From Caldifarciminota bacterium (GTDB lineage: Bacteria > Hydrothermota > Tepidihabitantia > B3-TA06), in contig JAGMDF010000004.1 in the NCBI GenBank assembly GCA_023128825.1, positions 1 through 35,200 on the forward strand: a stretch of DNA of 35,200 nt, given 5' to 3'. Of this stretch, positions 1 through 7,840 are shown piece by piece. Position 1 is the stretch's first letter. The number at the start of each line of letters is the position of its first letter. The notes under the pieces were generated by a model that ran no database searches, was not told where the DNA came from, and worked only from the letters and a program-made list of their open reading frames with translations. A program made the position numbers and the translations under genes.

Positions 1-2001
1 TTTATCGCCCATCTTAACCACGTCCTCCACTCGTTCCACGCGATGCGGCGCAAGGTTGGAGATGTGAACCAGGCCGTCCTTGCCGCGGAAGAGCTCTACG
101 AAAGCGCCGAAGTTGGTGATGCGCACAACCGTGCCTTCGTATATCTGACCGACCTCTACCTCTCGTATAATTTCCTTAACCTGTTCGAGTGCGGCCTTGA
201 CCCCTTCAAGCTTGTGCCCCGCTATGATTACGGTCGAGGTCTCGTCGTCTATGTCTATGGTTGTATCGGTCTCCTCGGTGATCTTGCGAATCACCTTGCC
301 TCCCGGACCTATAACCTCGCCTATCTTGTCGTGCGGGATCACGAGCGTTGCGATCCGAGGGGCGAACTCGCTGAGCTCGCTGCGGGGAGCAGAGATAGTC
401 TTATCCATAACGTCCAGGATATGCATCCGGGCCGTGGTGGCCTTTTCGATCGCCTCGGCAAGGATGTCGACGGAGACGCCTGTAAGCTTGAGGTCGAACT
501 GGATACCGGTGATGCCGTCGCGGGTTCCGGCCACCTTGAAGTCCATGTCTCCGTAGTGATCCTCGTCTCCGAGGATGTCCGTAAGGATCACGTAGCCTGT
601 GGATTCGAGGACGAGTCCCATTGCGATGCCTGCAACGGCCTTGCGCATGGGGACCCCTGCATCGAAAAGGGCAAGCGACGCGCCGCACACCGAGGCCATC
701 GAGCTTGAGCCGTTGCTTTCAAGGATATGAGAGTTGATGCGGATGGTGTATGGGAACTCCTCTTCCTTGGGGGCAAGCACCCTGACCGACTTTTCAGCCA
801 GAGCGCCGTGACCTATCTCGCGCCTGCCCGGGCCGCGCAGGAAGCGAACCTCGCCTACCGAGAAGGGCGGGAAGTCGTAGTGGAGCATGAACGACTTCCA
901 CGCGTCCCCCTCCACATCGTCGACCCGCTGCTCATCGCTCTTGGTGCCCAGGGTAACCGCCGCCAAAGCCTGGGTTTGACCGCGTGTAAACAGTGCGGAG
1001 CCGTGGGTGCGCGGAAGAACCCCCACCTCGCAAGAGACGGGTCGGACTTCATCCATACCTCGGCCATCAAGCCGCTTACCTGCAAGTACTCGATCGCGCA
1101 CGTCACGCTCGATAAGCTTGTCCAGCACCGCAAGGATTATCCGCTCTGAGTCCGGAAACTCCTCTGCAAGCGCTTCCAGTATCTCCTCCCCGAGCTCCTT
1201 GTGGGCGCGGGAGCGTTCCTGCTTCTCGCGAATATCATTACAGACAGGGAGCTTTGCAGACGCTAAAGATTTAACCCTCTCTATGATCTCAGCCGGCGCG
1301 CCTTCATCTTCAAAGTCCTTCTTTGGTTTGCCCGCCTTTGCGGCAAGCTCGCGCTGCATCTGGATCAGTGGCTTGCAAAGCTCAATGCCTTTGCGCATCG
1401 CCTCCACAACCGTCTCGTTATGGACCTCGTTCGCCTCGCACTCGGTTATGTTGATCGTTGAACCGTTTGAAACCACGAGCATGTTGAAATCGCACTCGTC
1501 CAACTGGGCAATGGTAGGGTTAACTATAAACTCGCCGTCTTTGCGTCCTATACGCACCGCGGCGATAGGGCCGTCAAAGGGAAGCCCGGAAAGCATGAGT
1601 GCGGCGGAGGCTCCAGTAATCGCTATGGGATCAGGCTGGTTCTGGCCGTCGTGTGAGAGAAGGAATCCTATGATTTGAATCTCATGGTTGAAATCGGCGG
1701 GGAAAAGCGGCCGGATGGGTCTATCTATCATCCGGCTGATGAGAATCTCGCGCTCGCGCGGACGCCCTTCGCGCTTGAAAAACCCGCCTGGGATCTTGCC
1801 CGCCGCGGAGTAGTACTCGCGGTAGTCAACGGTCAAGGGCAGGAACCCGAAACTCTGTGCCTGCTCCTCCTTGTAACATGCGGTCAAAAGCAAAACGGTG
1901 TCGCCGTACTGGATGCGTACCGCACCGTTGGCCTGCTTGGCCAGATCGCCGGCCTCAATTAAAAGCCGCCGTCCGCCTATATCGGTCTCTACTCGTTCCA
2001 T
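1..2001 (-). CDS. pnp: Polynucleotide phosphorylase, C-terminus cut by window edge
   Basis: 3'-to-5' exoribonuclease that degrades mRNA by phosphorolysis in the cytoplasm. The minus-strand frame is open from the ATG at 2001 to base 1 (667 codons), so only the last few dozen residues can be missing from a protein usually about 700 aa long. It starts MERVETDIGGRRL and holds the RNase PH-like repeats. The second repeat carries GDEDHYGDMDFKVAGT (forward about 535-585), the catalytic region, followed by the helical linker. A KH domain with GPGGKVIRKI follows (about 270-320), then an S1 domain with GTVVRITNFGAFVEL (about 85-150). The ATG lies 2 nt after the rpsO stop, so the two are translationally coupled, as in the classic rpsO-pnp operon. 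Identification is secure. Confidence 0.97.
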   Translation of the reverse strand, partial: MERVETDIGGRRLLIEAGDLAKQANGAVRIQYGDTVLLLTACYKEEQAQSFGFLPLTVDYREYYSAAGKIPGGFFKREGRPREREILISRMIDRPIRPLFPADFNHEIQIIGFLLSHDGQNQPDPIAITGASAALMLSGLPFDGPIAAVRIGRKDGEFIVNPTIAQLDECDFNMLVVSNGSTINITECEANEVHNETVVEAMRKGIELCKPLIQMQRELAAKAGKPKKDFEDEGAPAEIIERVKSLASAKLPVCNDIREKQERSRAHKELGEEILEALAEEFPDSERIILAVLDKLIERDVRDRVLAGKRLDGRGMDEVRPVSCEVGVLPRTHGSALFTRGQTQALAAVTLGTKSDEQRVDDVEGDAWKSFMLHYDFPPFSVGEVRFLRGPGRREIGHGALAEKSVRVLAPKEEEFPYTIRINSHILESNGSSSMASVCGASLALFDAGVPMRKAVAGIAMGLVLESTGYVILTDILGDEDHYGDMDFKVAGTRDGITGIQFDLKLTGVSVDILAEAIEKATTARMHILDVMDKTISAPRSELSEFAPRIATLVIPHDKIGEVIGPGGKVIRKITEETDTTIDIDDETSTVIIAGHKLEGVKAALEQVKEIIREVEVGQIYEGTVVRITNFGAFVELFRGKDGLVHISNLAPHRVERVEDVVKMGDK

Positions 2002-2003
2002 CT

Positions 2004-2273
2004 CTAACCGCGCAGCCCGAGCTTCTTTACAAGGGCGTAGTAGGTATCACGATCCCTCTTGTAAAGGTAGTTGAGATGCTTGCGGCGCAGGTTGACCATC
2101 TTGATCAGCCCGCGGCGAGAGTGATGATCCTTGTAGTGCTGCTTAAGATGCTCGGAAAGAAGTTCTATTCTCTCGGTAAGGATCGCCACCTGCACATCGG
2201 ATGAACCTGTGTCCGACTTATGGTGCTGAAACTTTTCTATCAGTTCACGTTTTCGTTCTTTTCCTAACGTCAT
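2004..2273 (-). CDS. rpsO: 30S ribosomal protein S15
   Basis: Small-subunit protein that binds 16S rRNA early in assembly of the platform. The product is exactly 89 aa, the usual S15 length, starting [11 protein letters not shown]. It has the family signature [19 protein letters not shown] and the basic segment [22 protein letters not shown] chose the ATG at 2273 over a longer in-frame extension because it gives the family length. A GGAGGA ribosome-binding site (forward 2284-2289) lies about 10 nt upstream and the promoter at 2302-2329 lies inside the longer reading frame. First gene of the rpsO-pnp operon. Confidence 0.98.
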   Translation of the reverse strand: MTLGKERKRELIEKFQHHKSDTGSSDVQVAILTERIELLSEHLKQHYKDHHSRRGLIKMVNLRRKHLNYLYKRDRDTYYALVKKLGLRG

Positions 2274-2301
2274 CTTTTTTTCTTCCTCCATTAATCCCCG
2301 T

Positions 2302-2329
2302 ATTCTACCTTGGCAGGGACATTTGTCAA
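2302..2329 (-). promoter_or_regulatory. Sigma70-type promoter of rpsO-pnp
   Basis: On the minus strand TTGACA (2324-2329), 16-bp spacer, TAGAAT (2302-2307). Transcription would start near 2295, giving a short leader to the rpsO ATG at 2273. The inner end of dispersed repeat copy A lies exactly 9 bp upstream of the -35 box. Confidence 0.8.
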
Positions 2330-2338
2330 CCGCACCTA

Positions 2339-2555
2339 GTTCGTGCGCCAAGAGACAGTTACCAGGATGAAGGGTGTAGCACAAAAGGCGCCGAGGGGGA
2401 ATGGAAAAATGGACAACAGCCTCACCCGCCTATGTACACGAGCGCCTCGTTGGATTCAAACTGCATTTTCAATTTGCAATGCTCATGTCCAAGTCGTTCT
2501 ACTCGACGAACTCAACCCACTACTACCCGGTAACGATGTGTTGATCATGGACACC
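2339..2555 (-). repeat. Dispersed promoter-linked repeat, copy A
   Basis: Intergenic repeat of about 217 bp. Read on the minus strand it begins with TGTCCATGATCAACACATCG (2534-2553) and ends with GGTAACTGTCTCTTGGCGCA followed by CGAAC. It shares both ends plus an internal block (GTGAGGCTGTTGTCCAT) with copy C, but lacks most of C's AT-rich centre. Its inner end GCGCACGAAC (2339-2348) is 9 bp from the rpsO -35 box. It fills most of the 384-bp gap upstream of rpsO; the rest (2556-2657) shows nothing recognisable. Confidence 0.8.
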
Positions 2556-2657
2556 CTCGCTAGAGCTGTACAAGCAAGAAAAACTCCACACCCACTCTGG
2601 CCTGCATCAAAACGTCTCTGCACATCAAAACATTGGATGTTCCGCTGACACAAAGGT

Positions 2658-4040
2658 CTATACGCGAACCTGAACCTGCGTGCTGAGTTCGCTCTCGGAG
2701 CCGTCGACAGAAACGGTTGAGACCGCAAAGACAAACTCGCCTTCGCTCGCGCTCTCTAGACGAAAAGACGGCCTGCCAAGAGGTGCGGCTGTAAGACGTG
2801 CCCACTGGCTGCCTTCACGTTTATATACGTGGTAGGATGGCTGATCCGGCTGATCGAACCAGGCAAGAAAGATAGTGCGGCCCGCAACGTGGGCAGCAAT
2901 GCCTGATGGCGGTTTAAGTGGAAAAGAAGGCTTCGGGCTCAAAGAAAGGGTCTGGCTCACCTCATGTCTGACCAGCTCACGAAGCTCGTCTCTCAGACGC
3001 GCGATGATCTCTTCAACCGGAAGTGCTGTGGGTTCTTTGAGTATCCTTTCTCCAGGTTCACCAACCCCGACCTCTGCAGGTTTGACCTCGGGTTCGATCT
3101 CTCCAGGCTTTTCGGCTGCAGCAACCTCAACGGTTGGAATCTCCACTGCCACGCCTTCAAGGAACCTGCGGCCTTTAGAAATCAACTCGGTGCATATCTT
3201 GTTATGCTCGGCCAGAATGCCGCCAGGCAAGCCCTGAATCCCAAGTCTTTCCTCAAGGTAGGATTTCGCCTTCTCCAATAACTCTATCCGAGGTTCATCG
3301 AACGAAGCACCTTGCGAGGCAAAGAACTCCCGCATCATTCCCCTTACGCGGGTCTCAAACCTTCCCTGAAGCGCCGGGAGAGACTCGGTCCCCGCGCCTT
3401 CCGGGGCAAGGCTCTTACGATGGGTTGCGACAAAGCACTCTATAATCCCGTCACGTGCATCCTCGGGACTAAGCCTGTCGAGCGCCAGGCGCTGCCGCAG
3501 TGTGGCCTCGAACGGGCTTTCGGTGATCGCATCGCCTGCCCTCTCGTCCAGAGTCGCGGCAATCTCCTGGGTAAGCGCATCGGTGAAAGACGCCTCTGCA
3601 CTCTCGACTCCAGCAGGGGCAGCAGCCTCGGTAAAATCCTCGGCTTGGGCTGGTGCCGCTTCAGGACCCTCCACCTCAAATACCGACTCGCCGGCCTTCT
3701 CCAGAAGAATCTCACAGACCATATCGTGCGTTTCGTTTATCTCCGGGGGCAACTCGGTAAAGCGGAGCTTGAGATCCATCGTGTGTCTGATGCTGCGCAA
3801 CTCGCTGATCGAGGGAGCCTGGAAATCGCCACCACGTTCGGCAAAGAGATCGCTCATCATCCTGCGGACCTTTTCAAGAACCTCCTCATCCTCGGCTTCG
3901 ATCGCCACATCGCCAAGGCCTGCCTTTGCGGCCTTGTGGTTGGTAACAACGTAGCTTTCAAGTATTCCATCGCGTGCCTGGAGAGGGCTCAATCGCTGGA
4001 CTGCAAGTCGCGCCTGAAGACTATCTAAATAATCGCTCAC
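2658..4040 (-). CDS. Cytoplasmic protein with duplicated helical domain and C-terminal Ig/FnIII-like domain
   Basis: Unrecognised protein of 460 aa. GTG start at 4040 with AGGAG 5 nt upstream. No signal peptide or membrane segment is visible, so it is probably cytoplasmic. Residues about 8-118 and 181-294 are copies of one domain. Both begin LxxRLAxxRLSPxxARDGIxE, continue through RxMMxxxFAxxG and end in a (L/I)xExxxxIxxEL-type helix. They are joined by an Ala/Glu-rich linker (120-178). Residues 296-375 are a second Glu/Pro-rich linker with a short amphipathic helix (EEIIARLRDELREL). Residues 378-460 resemble a fibronectin type III strand pattern (PPSGIAAHVAGRTIFLAW...YHVYKREG...SVDGSESELS). 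It is transcribed alone from a promoter capped by repeat copy B. I do not know a function. Confidence 0.8.
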   Translation of the reverse strand: MSDYLDSLQARLAVQRLSPLQARDGILESYVVTNHKAAKAGLGDVAIEAEDEEVLEKVRRMMSDLFAERGGDFQAPSISELRSIRHTMDLKLRFTELPPEINETHDMVCEILLEKAGESVFEVEGPEAAPAQAEDFTEAAAPAGVESAEASFTDALTQEIAATLDERAGDAITESPFEATLRQRLALDRLSPEDARDGIIECFVATHRKSLAPEGAGTESLPALQGRFETRVRGMMREFFASQGASFDEPRIELLEKAKSYLEERLGIQGLPGGILAEHNKICTELISKGRRFLEGVAVEIPTVEVAAAEKPGEIEPEVKPAEVGVGEPGERILKEPTALPVEEIIARLRDELRELVRHEVSQTLSLSPKPSFPLKPPSGIAAHVAGRTIFLAWFDQPDQPSYHVYKREGSQWARLTAAPLGRPSFRLESASEGEFVFAVSTVSVDGSESELSTQVQVRV

Positions 4041-4086
4041 AAAAACTCCTAGTCTGAACCTGGCTTTACTTCAGCACTCTTTCCTT

Positions 4087-4114
4087 AAGATAAGCTGAAA
4101 ACCCTGAATGTCAA
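4087..4114 (-). promoter_or_regulatory. Promoter of the 460-aa repeat protein
   Basis: Minus strand TTGACA (4109-4114), 16-bp spacer, TATCTT (4087-4092). The leader to the GTG at 4040 is about 40 nt. The inner end of repeat copy B is 9 bp upstream of the -35 box. Confidence 0.65.
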
Positions 4115-4123
4115 GGGATGTTA

Positions 4124-4344
4124 GTTCGTGCGCAAGAGATGGTTGCCATGGTAGAGGGTAGTAGTAGGGGCCCGGCTCAGTGTGCCCCTTGAGATGCGTA
4201 GCATTTCATAGGGTATGCCGTGCCCCTACGGATTAATCCCTGGGTTACAATCAACTCGATGATGAGTTCATACTCTTCCCAGTCGTCCTTCTCGACCACC
4301 TCAACCCCCTCATACCTGGTGGCGATGTTTTGACCATGGACACG
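4124..4344 (-). repeat. Dispersed promoter-linked repeat, copy B (degenerate)
   Basis: About 221 bp. The outer end (minus strand GTCCATGGTCAAAACATCG, forward about 4321-4340) and the inner end (AACCATCTCTTGCGCACGAAC with one base missing, forward 4124-4144) match copies A and C. The middle is unrelated or diverged. A short open frame on the minus strand here (4177-4359) has no start signals and I do not accept it as a gene. Confidence 0.7.
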
Positions 4345-4366
4345 AATTGTTCTACGCAAATGATGA

Positions 4367-5131
4367 TCAGGTTGAGTTCATCTTCTTTGCAGAAAGAACC
4401 TTGCCGTTTTGGGCATCGAAGATAAACTCATGCCGGGCCGAAGGCATCCCCCTCATTGAGAGAACGATCCTGATCGTAGCCTCGGTAGCCCAACCGATCT
4501 CCTCCACCCTGGTCCCTTTCGTCCCTGGATAGGTCTTCATGAGCTGGCGCCAGACCCCGAAAAGATCCAAAAAGCCCGGCTCCTCCTCCCCCAGACTAAA
4601 GATCAGCACATCCTGGTCGCTTACCCCGTCTGAGATGCGGTCCCTGAGCAGAAGCAGGTTTTTACCGTCAGGAGACCACATAACCGCCCCCAATTTGTCC
4701 TTGCGTTCGGGTTGAACCGGCTGGGAGGTTTCTCTATCGTAAAGGTTCACAACCTCCTCGCATTCAGCCAGTTTATGCAGGGTATCTGCCGAGGGATCGT
4801 AAAGAAACAGGATATTGCGGTTGCGCACCCCGTACCAATTCGATGGCAGCTCATCGGGCCACATCTCGTCGCCCGGTCCGAAACGAACCGTGGAGTCAAG
4901 GCCAAGGGCGATGTATCTTGAATCAGGGGAGGGAACCTCGAAAACAAGCTGATCCGCAACGATCGCCTTTTCCGCAAGATGCGCTGAAACCTCCGGGGCA
5001 AGCGCACTGAGTTTTGTAGTGTCCACAGGCTCCTCGGTTGAGCCAACATCCTGCGGTTTGCGTTTACAACCCATTGTTAGCAGAAGAAAACCGGTGAAGA
5101 ATAACGTGTTAATCAAACGCAACTTGCTCAT
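4367..5131 (-). CDS. Lipoprotein with a WD40/TolB-like propeller segment
   Basis: 254-aa predicted lipoprotein. The N-terminal hydrophobic stretch LINTLFFTGFLLLTMGC ends in a lipobox (LTMGC, Cys22), so it should be lipid-anchored in an envelope membrane. The mature part has blade-like motifs SPDSRYIALG and WSPDGKNLLLLRD, typical of TolB/WD40-like propellers, but there are too few blades for a full propeller. ATG at 5131 with AGGTGAGG upstream. It follows the Roadblock gene at 5210 by 78 nt on the same strand, so the two may be co-transcribed. Specific role unknown. Confidence 0.8.
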   Translation of the reverse strand: MSKLRLINTLFFTGFLLLTMGCKRKPQDVGSTEEPVDTTKLSALAPEVSAHLAEKAIVADQLVFEVPSPDSRYIALGLDSTVRFGPGDEMWPDELPSNWYGVRNRNILFLYDPSADTLHKLAECEEVVNLYDRETSQPVQPERKDKLGAVMWSPDGKNLLLLRDRISDGVSDQDVLIFSLGEEEPGFLDLFGVWRQLMKTYPGTKGTRVEEIGWATEATIRIVLSMRGMPSARHEFIFDAQNGKVLSAKKMNST

Positions 5132-5209
5132 GCCTCACCTTTTTGTGCCAGCAAGCTTATAAACATCACGCCCTGGTTTGAGAGAAGCCGATGGCCCTGA
5201 ACCTGGTGC

Positions 5210-5611
5210 CTACTCGCCTTCAAGCTTTTGCTTGACCCTTTTCGCCGCCTCCTTGATATCGTAAAGCAAGAGCCCCAACTTGGCCCTGGGTGAGGTGGTA
5301 AGGGTGATCGTAGCCTTTCCTGCCTCGGCCACCAGGAGATAGCCTTCGGGGTGGTTAACAAGGAGATAGCCGAGTCCGGACCAGCCCATGCCGTCACCGG
5401 TCTTACGTGCGGAGTTCAAGAGAAACGCACTCATCGCCGCCAGCCGCTCGTCGGCAGAGCCCTCGGGACGAACAGCCATAAGGAGTCCGTCAGAGGAGAC
5501 GACGGCGGCAGAGGTGATCTCAGGATACTCCGCCTTCAAAGCGTCCAACTCCCGCCTCAACGCCTCACTCACCGACTCCTGAGGGAATTTGACTTCTTGC
5601 ATCTCTTCCAT
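5210..5611 (-). CDS. Roadblock/LC7 domain protein (first paralog)
   Basis: 133-aa cytoplasmic protein of the Roadblock/LC7 family, small alpha/beta proteins that usually bind Ras-like GTPases of the MglA type. Family features are a leading helix (LRRELDALKAEYPEITSAAVVSSDGLLMA), the central helix RLAAMSAFLLNSARKTGDGM, a beta-hairpin (LLVAEAGKATITLTTS) and the last helix (LGLLLYDIKEAAKRVKQKL). ATG at 5611 with AAGGAAG upstream. Its 5' end carries, on the other strand, the promoter of tRNA-Val. No GTPase partner gene is in the window. A second paralog lies at 34442-34873. Confidence 0.85.
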   Translation of the reverse strand: MEEMQEVKFPQESVSEALRRELDALKAEYPEITSAAVVSSDGLLMAVRPEGSADERLAAMSAFLLNSARKTGDGMGWSGLGYLLVNHPEGYLLVAEAGKATITLTTSPRAKLGLLLYDIKEAAKRVKQKLEGE

Positions 5612-5616
5612 ATACT
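5589..5616 (+). promoter_or_regulatory. Promoter of tRNA-Val
   Basis: TTGACT (5589-5594), 16-bp spacer, TATACT (5611-5616), ending 10 nt before the tRNA. It lies almost wholly inside the 5' end of the oppositely oriented Roadblock gene. Confidence 0.7.
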
Positions 5617-5626
5617 TCCTTTCTCT

Positions 5627-5700
5627 GGGCGATTAGCTCAGTTGGTTAGAGCGCTGGTCTCACATACCAGAGGTCAGAGGTTCGACTCCTCTATCGCCCA
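5627..5700 (+). tRNA. tRNA-Val (CAC)
   Basis: The full cloverleaf can be drawn. Acceptor GGGCGAT/ATCGCCC, D arm GCTC/GAGC, anticodon arm CTGGT-CTCACAT-ACCAG (anticodon CAC), T arm AGAGG-TTCGACT-CCTCT, discriminator A. CCA is not encoded. It fills the gap between two minus-strand genes; the next CDS ends at the adjacent base. Confidence 0.97.
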
Positions 5701-6396
5701 TTATTCGAACTCTATAGGCCCTGCCGGGAGGATCTCCTCAGTAATTGCAGTTGTTGCGTCGTGTCCGGTAGATACAAGCCTCATCTCTTCCCGAGGAGAT
5801 TTCAGCGCTACAATTCCCAACACAGGTATGTTATCGCTCACCCACACCTCAATTTCGGTGGTGTCGCTCACAAGCTTCTCAACTATTGTGTCGCCTACCA
5901 ATGATCCAACTGTACTATATCTGATGTCATTAACTCGCGAGTGAATGGTTGAGAACTTGCCCGCCGGAACGGTAATCTTCTCCTCGCCGATCTTGCCGGC
6001 GTTGACCTCACCGGCGAGATACAGGTAAGGTCGGTTCTCCCCGGGGGGGTACTCGGCCAGACCCTCGCTCTGAGGCATCTCGATGAGCTGATCTGCAACC
6101 TTGGTGATCATCCGCTCGGCAATACCCCGGTAGCCGTAGGGAACAAGCATCTTGTAGATGAATTTGCTTTCGCCTCTCGAACCTATCATCTCAAACCAGT
6201 AGTAGGGCTCGCCCTTAACGGTGTCAACGCCGGTGATGGCATAGCGCAGGGTGTAGCTTACCAGAGTTCCGCCGGTGACTTCGTAGGAAGCCCAGTCTCC
6301 TACCTTCCAGACAGGCTCGGTATACTTGGCCTTCTCGCAGGCCACAAAAACGCACGCCACGAGGAGCGCGGCAAGTGATGCGCGGTAAACCTTCAT
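5701..6396 (-). CDS. Predicted lipoprotein, paralogous to 6623-7330
   Basis: 231 aa. Signal peptide MKVYRASLAALLVACVFVAC with lipobox (VFVAC, Cys20), so membrane-anchored in the envelope. After the Cys come WKVGDWASYEVTGG and, near residue 145, VPAGKFSTIHSRV. The second has the same layout as VPAGTFNCLVIRI in the lipoprotein encoded divergently at 6623, so the two are probably distant paralogs of one beta-rich family. ATG at 6396 has AAGGAGG about 8 nt upstream. The stop abuts the tRNA-Val 3' end. Function unknown. Confidence 0.8.
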   Translation of the reverse strand: MKVYRASLAALLVACVFVACEKAKYTEPVWKVGDWASYEVTGGTLVSYTLRYAITGVDTVKGEPYYWFEMIGSRGESKFIYKMLVPYGYRGIAERMITKVADQLIEMPQSEGLAEYPPGENRPYLYLAGEVNAGKIGEEKITVPAGKFSTIHSRVNDIRYSTVGSLVGDTIVEKLVSDTTEIEVWVSDNIPVLGIVALKSPREEMRLVSTGHDATTAITEEILPAGPIEFE

Positions 6397-6427
6397 AGTA
6401 GTTAATCCTCCTTATTCCTTGACTCTG

Positions 6428-6455
6428 ACTTTAGCGATAAAAACGCGATTGTCAA
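6428..6455 (-). promoter_or_regulatory. Promoter of the 5701-6396 lipoprotein
   Basis: Minus strand TTGACA (6450-6455), 16-bp spacer, TAAAGT (6428-6433). About 25 nt of leader to the ATG at 6396. Forms a divergent pair with the promoter at 6556. Confidence 0.7.
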
Positions 6456-6555
6456 CCCAATAAATGCTCCTTTCTTCCTTCGGAAGAAAGATCGCAATTA
6501 GAAGTATAACAAGGAGAATTGAATCCATAGTTCGTATGGGACTGAGGATAAGGGG

Positions 6556-6583
6556 TTGACAATCCTTCTTACTCCGATATGCT
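6556..6583 (+). promoter_or_regulatory. Promoter of the 6623-7330 lipoprotein
   Basis: TTGACA (6556-6561), 16-bp spacer, TATGCT (6578-6583). It excludes a start codon at 6590 for the gene and supports the ATG at 6623. Confidence 0.7.
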
Positions 6584-6622
6584 TCAAGGATGAGGGGAAC
6601 AGCAACCCCAAGGAGGATAACT

Positions 6623-7330
6623 ATGAAGAAGCAGTTACTGCTTGCGGCAGGATTTGCAGCCATAATGCTTTTCTCCTGCAAGAAGGAAGAAGAACCTATC
6701 CCTGCCCGTTTCTGGCCCCTGGCCGAGGGCAATCAGTGGACGACTACTGAGAGTTACTTGTGGGATGTGGAGGGTACTTCTTGGACCGGATCAAGTCAAT
6801 CCACAACCAACTATAAAGTTGAGGATACCATAAGGCGCGAAGATGATGTCCTGCTCTGGCCGGTGATTGTGGATACATCCGGGACCATTATCTCTCGTAC
6901 CTATTACCAGGTAACCGAGGATTCTGTTTATCTGTATGAATCAAAGGAAGTCGATGCCGAGACTACCGCGGTTGAACCTAACAATCTAGCAGTTGGTGAT
7001 GAGTGGGATGGTAATTTGGCTTTACCCATTACCATTTCTGACCTGCAAGGCTTTTCAACCAACTTCCCCGGCCATTTTAAGGTGGTAGGAACGCAAACCG
7101 TAAGTGACGTTCCCGCAGGAACATTCAACTGCCTTGTGATCAGAATAGACCTCAAAGACAACGCAGGAACTACCATTGATTCGGCGGCGACCCAGTGGCG
7201 GGCAGAAGGAGTCGGTATTGTTAAGCTCTCAACGGATTTCGAAACCGTATACGAGGTGCTCGGCATTCCATTCAGCGTGGAAATCTCAGGCACATCCAAA
7301 CTGAAAAGCATTAACTTCGAGGTACCCTGA
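6623..7330 (+). CDS. Predicted lipoprotein
   Basis: 235 aa from the ATG at 6623, which has AAGGAGG 7 nt upstream; the longer in-frame start at 6590 would lie at the transcription start and lacks a signal peptide at its N-terminus. The signal sequence MKKQLLLAAGFAAIMLFSC ends in a lipobox (LFSC, Cys19). The mature part opens FWPLAEGNQWTTTES and contains VPAGTFNCLVIRIDL and WRAEGVGIVKLS. These look like beta-rich repeats of secreted proteins from environmental genomes. Divergent from, and a likely paralog of, the lipoprotein at 5701-6396. Substrate or partner unknown. Confidence 0.85.
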   Translation: MKKQLLLAAGFAAIMLFSCKKEEEPIPARFWPLAEGNQWTTTESYLWDVEGTSWTGSSQSTTNYKVEDTIRREDDVLLWPVIVDTSGTIISRTYYQVTEDSVYLYESKEVDAETTAVEPNNLAVGDEWDGNLALPITISDLQGFSTNFPGHFKVVGTQTVSDVPAGTFNCLVIRIDLKDNAGTTIDSAATQWRAEGVGIVKLSTDFETVYEVLGIPFSVEISGTSKLKSINFEVP

Positions 7331-7397
7331 GGTTAAGTCTACCCCTTGCTTTTTGCAAGAAGCCCCTTAGAATACGCCTCTAAACTATGGAGGAATA

Positions 7398-7784
7398 ATG
7401 GAAGAGTTCCTTAAGAAGGTGGCATTCCTGGGATTGGGAACCGTCACCGCAACCAAGGAAAAGATAGAACAAGGCATAGAAAGGCTTGTCAAGAGGGGCG
7501 AGATCTCTGCCGCTCAGGGCAAAAAACTTGCCGCAAAACTTCTCTCCGACGCCGACCGCACCCGCAAGGAGATCGCAAAAAAGATCGACGAAGGCGTCAG
7601 GGAAGGTCTGATCAAGGCCGGCGTCGTTAGAATGAAGGAGATCGACGCACTGAAGCGCCGCATCGAGCGTCTGGAACGCAAACTCGCCGCACATGAAACC
7701 AAACCAGCGCATACCGCAAAAAAGAAGACTGTCTCAAAGAAGAAAACCGCTCCAAATAAGACCGCTTCTTCGAAGAAAAGGTAG
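7398..7784 (+). CDS. Phasin-like coiled-coil protein with lysine-rich tail
   Basis: 128 aa. Residues 1-60 (LGLGTVTATKEKIEQGIERLVKRGEISAAQGKKLAAKLL) match the polyhydroxyalkanoate granule-associated / phasin-like family. A helical coiled coil (EIDALKRRIERLERKLA, about 78-95) follows, then a Lys/Ala/Thr tail (KKKTVSKKKTAPNKTASSKKR) like histone H1 or the PhaF DNA-binding tail. ATG at 7398 with GGAGGAATA 6 nt upstream. It might organise granules or DNA, but no PHA synthase is in the window, so that role is inferred only. A possible promoter is TTGCTT-16-TAGAAT just upstream. Confidence 0.75.
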   Translation: MEEFLKKVAFLGLGTVTATKEKIEQGIERLVKRGEISAAQGKKLAAKLLSDADRTRKEIAKKIDEGVREGLIKAGVVRMKEIDALKRRIERLERKLAAHETKPAHTAKKKTVSKKKTAPNKTASSKKR

Positions 7785-7808
7785 AATTTTAATTGCCAAT
7801 CTATCCAA

Positions 7809-7840
7809 GGCCGACCCTGGGGCTGGCCTGCGTTTTCTTT
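7809..7840 (+). terminator. Intrinsic terminator after the phasin-like gene
   Basis: Stem GGCCGACCC / GGGCTGGCC (one mismatch, one G-T pair) with a 2-nt loop, then a T-rich stretch (GCGTTTTCTTT). It sits between convergent genes. Confidence 0.6.

Noticed and set aside
1-2001. Several long plus-strand frames (for example 43-708, 1007-1678)
   Set aside because: Antisense shadows of pnp.
2343-2648. 101-codon plus-strand frame upstream of rpsO
   Set aside because: Lies almost wholly in dispersed repeat copy A and has no ribosome-binding site. Kept only as a hint of ancestral coding.
4177-4359. 60-codon minus-strand frame
   Set aside because: Inside repeat copy B; not conserved as a frame in the other copies.
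5128-5397. 89-codon minus-strand frame
   Set aside because: Out-of-frame shadow of the Roadblock gene, Arg/Ser/Pro-rich composition.
6412-6732. 106-codon minus-strand frame with hydrophobic stretches
   Set aside because: Covers two divergent promoters and the start of the plus-strand lipoprotein gene; no ribosome-binding site.
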